From contig NZ_JAUTAU010000001.1 in assembly GCF_030818775.1 (NCBI RefSeq), positions 1,678,001 through 1,742,000 of the forward strand: DNA of 64,000 nucleotides. The letters are read 5' to 3'. The stretch is from Bacillus sp. SORGH_AS_0510. GTDB taxonomy: Bacteria; Bacillota; Bacilli; Bacillales; Cytobacillaceae. Shown piece after piece: positions 63,977-64,000 of this stretch (its first letter is position 1; each line of letters starts with the position of its first letter). The notes under the pieces are model-generated. The model was not told the origin of the DNA, made no database searches, and was given only the letters and a program-made list of their open reading frames with translations. A program made the position numbers and the translations under genes.

Positions 63977-64000
63977 TCGGCAGAGTCTTGATATCTAGAA

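Overview
The window is a chromosomal segment of a low-GC, endospore-forming member of the Bacillaceae. Gene order follows the Bacillus subtilis backbone lcfA-fadR-fadB-etfBA-trxA-uvrC-lysC-yslB-sdhCAB-gerE-ysmB-racE-gerM-rph-ysnAB-ysoA-tig-clpX-lonB-lonA-ysxC-hemAXCDBL-spoVID-ysxE-valS-folC-(comC slot)-spoIIB-maf-radC-mreB. Sporulation genes (gerE, gerM, lonB, spoVID, ysxE, spoIIB, an orphan PAS histidine kinase), a lysine riboswitch and a valine T-box agree with this. The genus could be Neobacillus or a close relative, but that is inference from protein similarity recalled from memory.

Layout. 1-4.8 kb: fatty-acid degradation and electron transfer (lcfA, FadR with an operator, fadB, etfBA). 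5.2-9.6 kb: thioredoxin, UvrC, riboswitch-controlled aspartokinase with an internal beta-subunit start, and yslB. 9.6-13.3 kb: succinate dehydrogenase sdhCAB. 13.4-17.2 kb: a class D-like sortase in the place where B. subtilis has ysmA, then gerE, a three-PAS sensor kinase and ysmB. 17.2-21.7 kb: racE, gerM, rph, ysnA, ysnB and tRNA-Arg. 21.8-31.2 kb: TPR protein, trigger factor, ClpX, LonB, LonA and the GTPase YsxC. 32.2-38.4 kb: the six-gene haem pathway operon. 39-41.4 kb: spore coat genes spoVID and ysxE and a small membrane protein. 41.5-45.9 kb: T-box, valS, folC. 46-60.1 kb: accessory block. 60.2-64 kb: spoIIB, maf, radC, mreB.

The accessory block is the most interesting part. At the position where B. 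subtilis carries only the prepilin peptidase gene comC, this chromosome has a type IV pilus locus. It encodes a membrane GAF-GGDEF protein, three divergently transcribed minor prepilins (one lacking Glu5 and carrying a repetitive, possibly beta-helical, C-terminal domain), an unrecognised membrane protein, a VanW/G5 wall-type protein, PilB, the retraction motor PilT, PilC, a major prepilin with its own promoter, PilD, PilM, PilN and a PilO-like protein. PilN and the PilO-like protein carry long Thr/Asn/Gln-rich linkers. The locus could make a retractable pilus that crosses a thick Gram-positive wall, possibly tuned by cyclic di-GMP.

Three families of intergenic repeats are scattered among the core genes. 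Family A (three copies, short and long forms) folds on GCGCC/GGCGC arms. Family B (six copies, full, internally deleted and end-truncated) has about 12-bp terminal inverted repeats like a MITE. Family C is two arrays of five units each at an exact 21-bp period between hemL and spoVID. Several copies lie between a gene and its promoter or its terminator, so they are transcribed.

Several start codons were moved from the longest ORF to the one with a Shine-Dalgarno sequence and family-consistent N-terminus (uvrC, rph, ysnA, clpX, lonA, hemL, spoVID, ysxE, valS, folC, spoIIB, two prepilins, the VanW/G5 protein).
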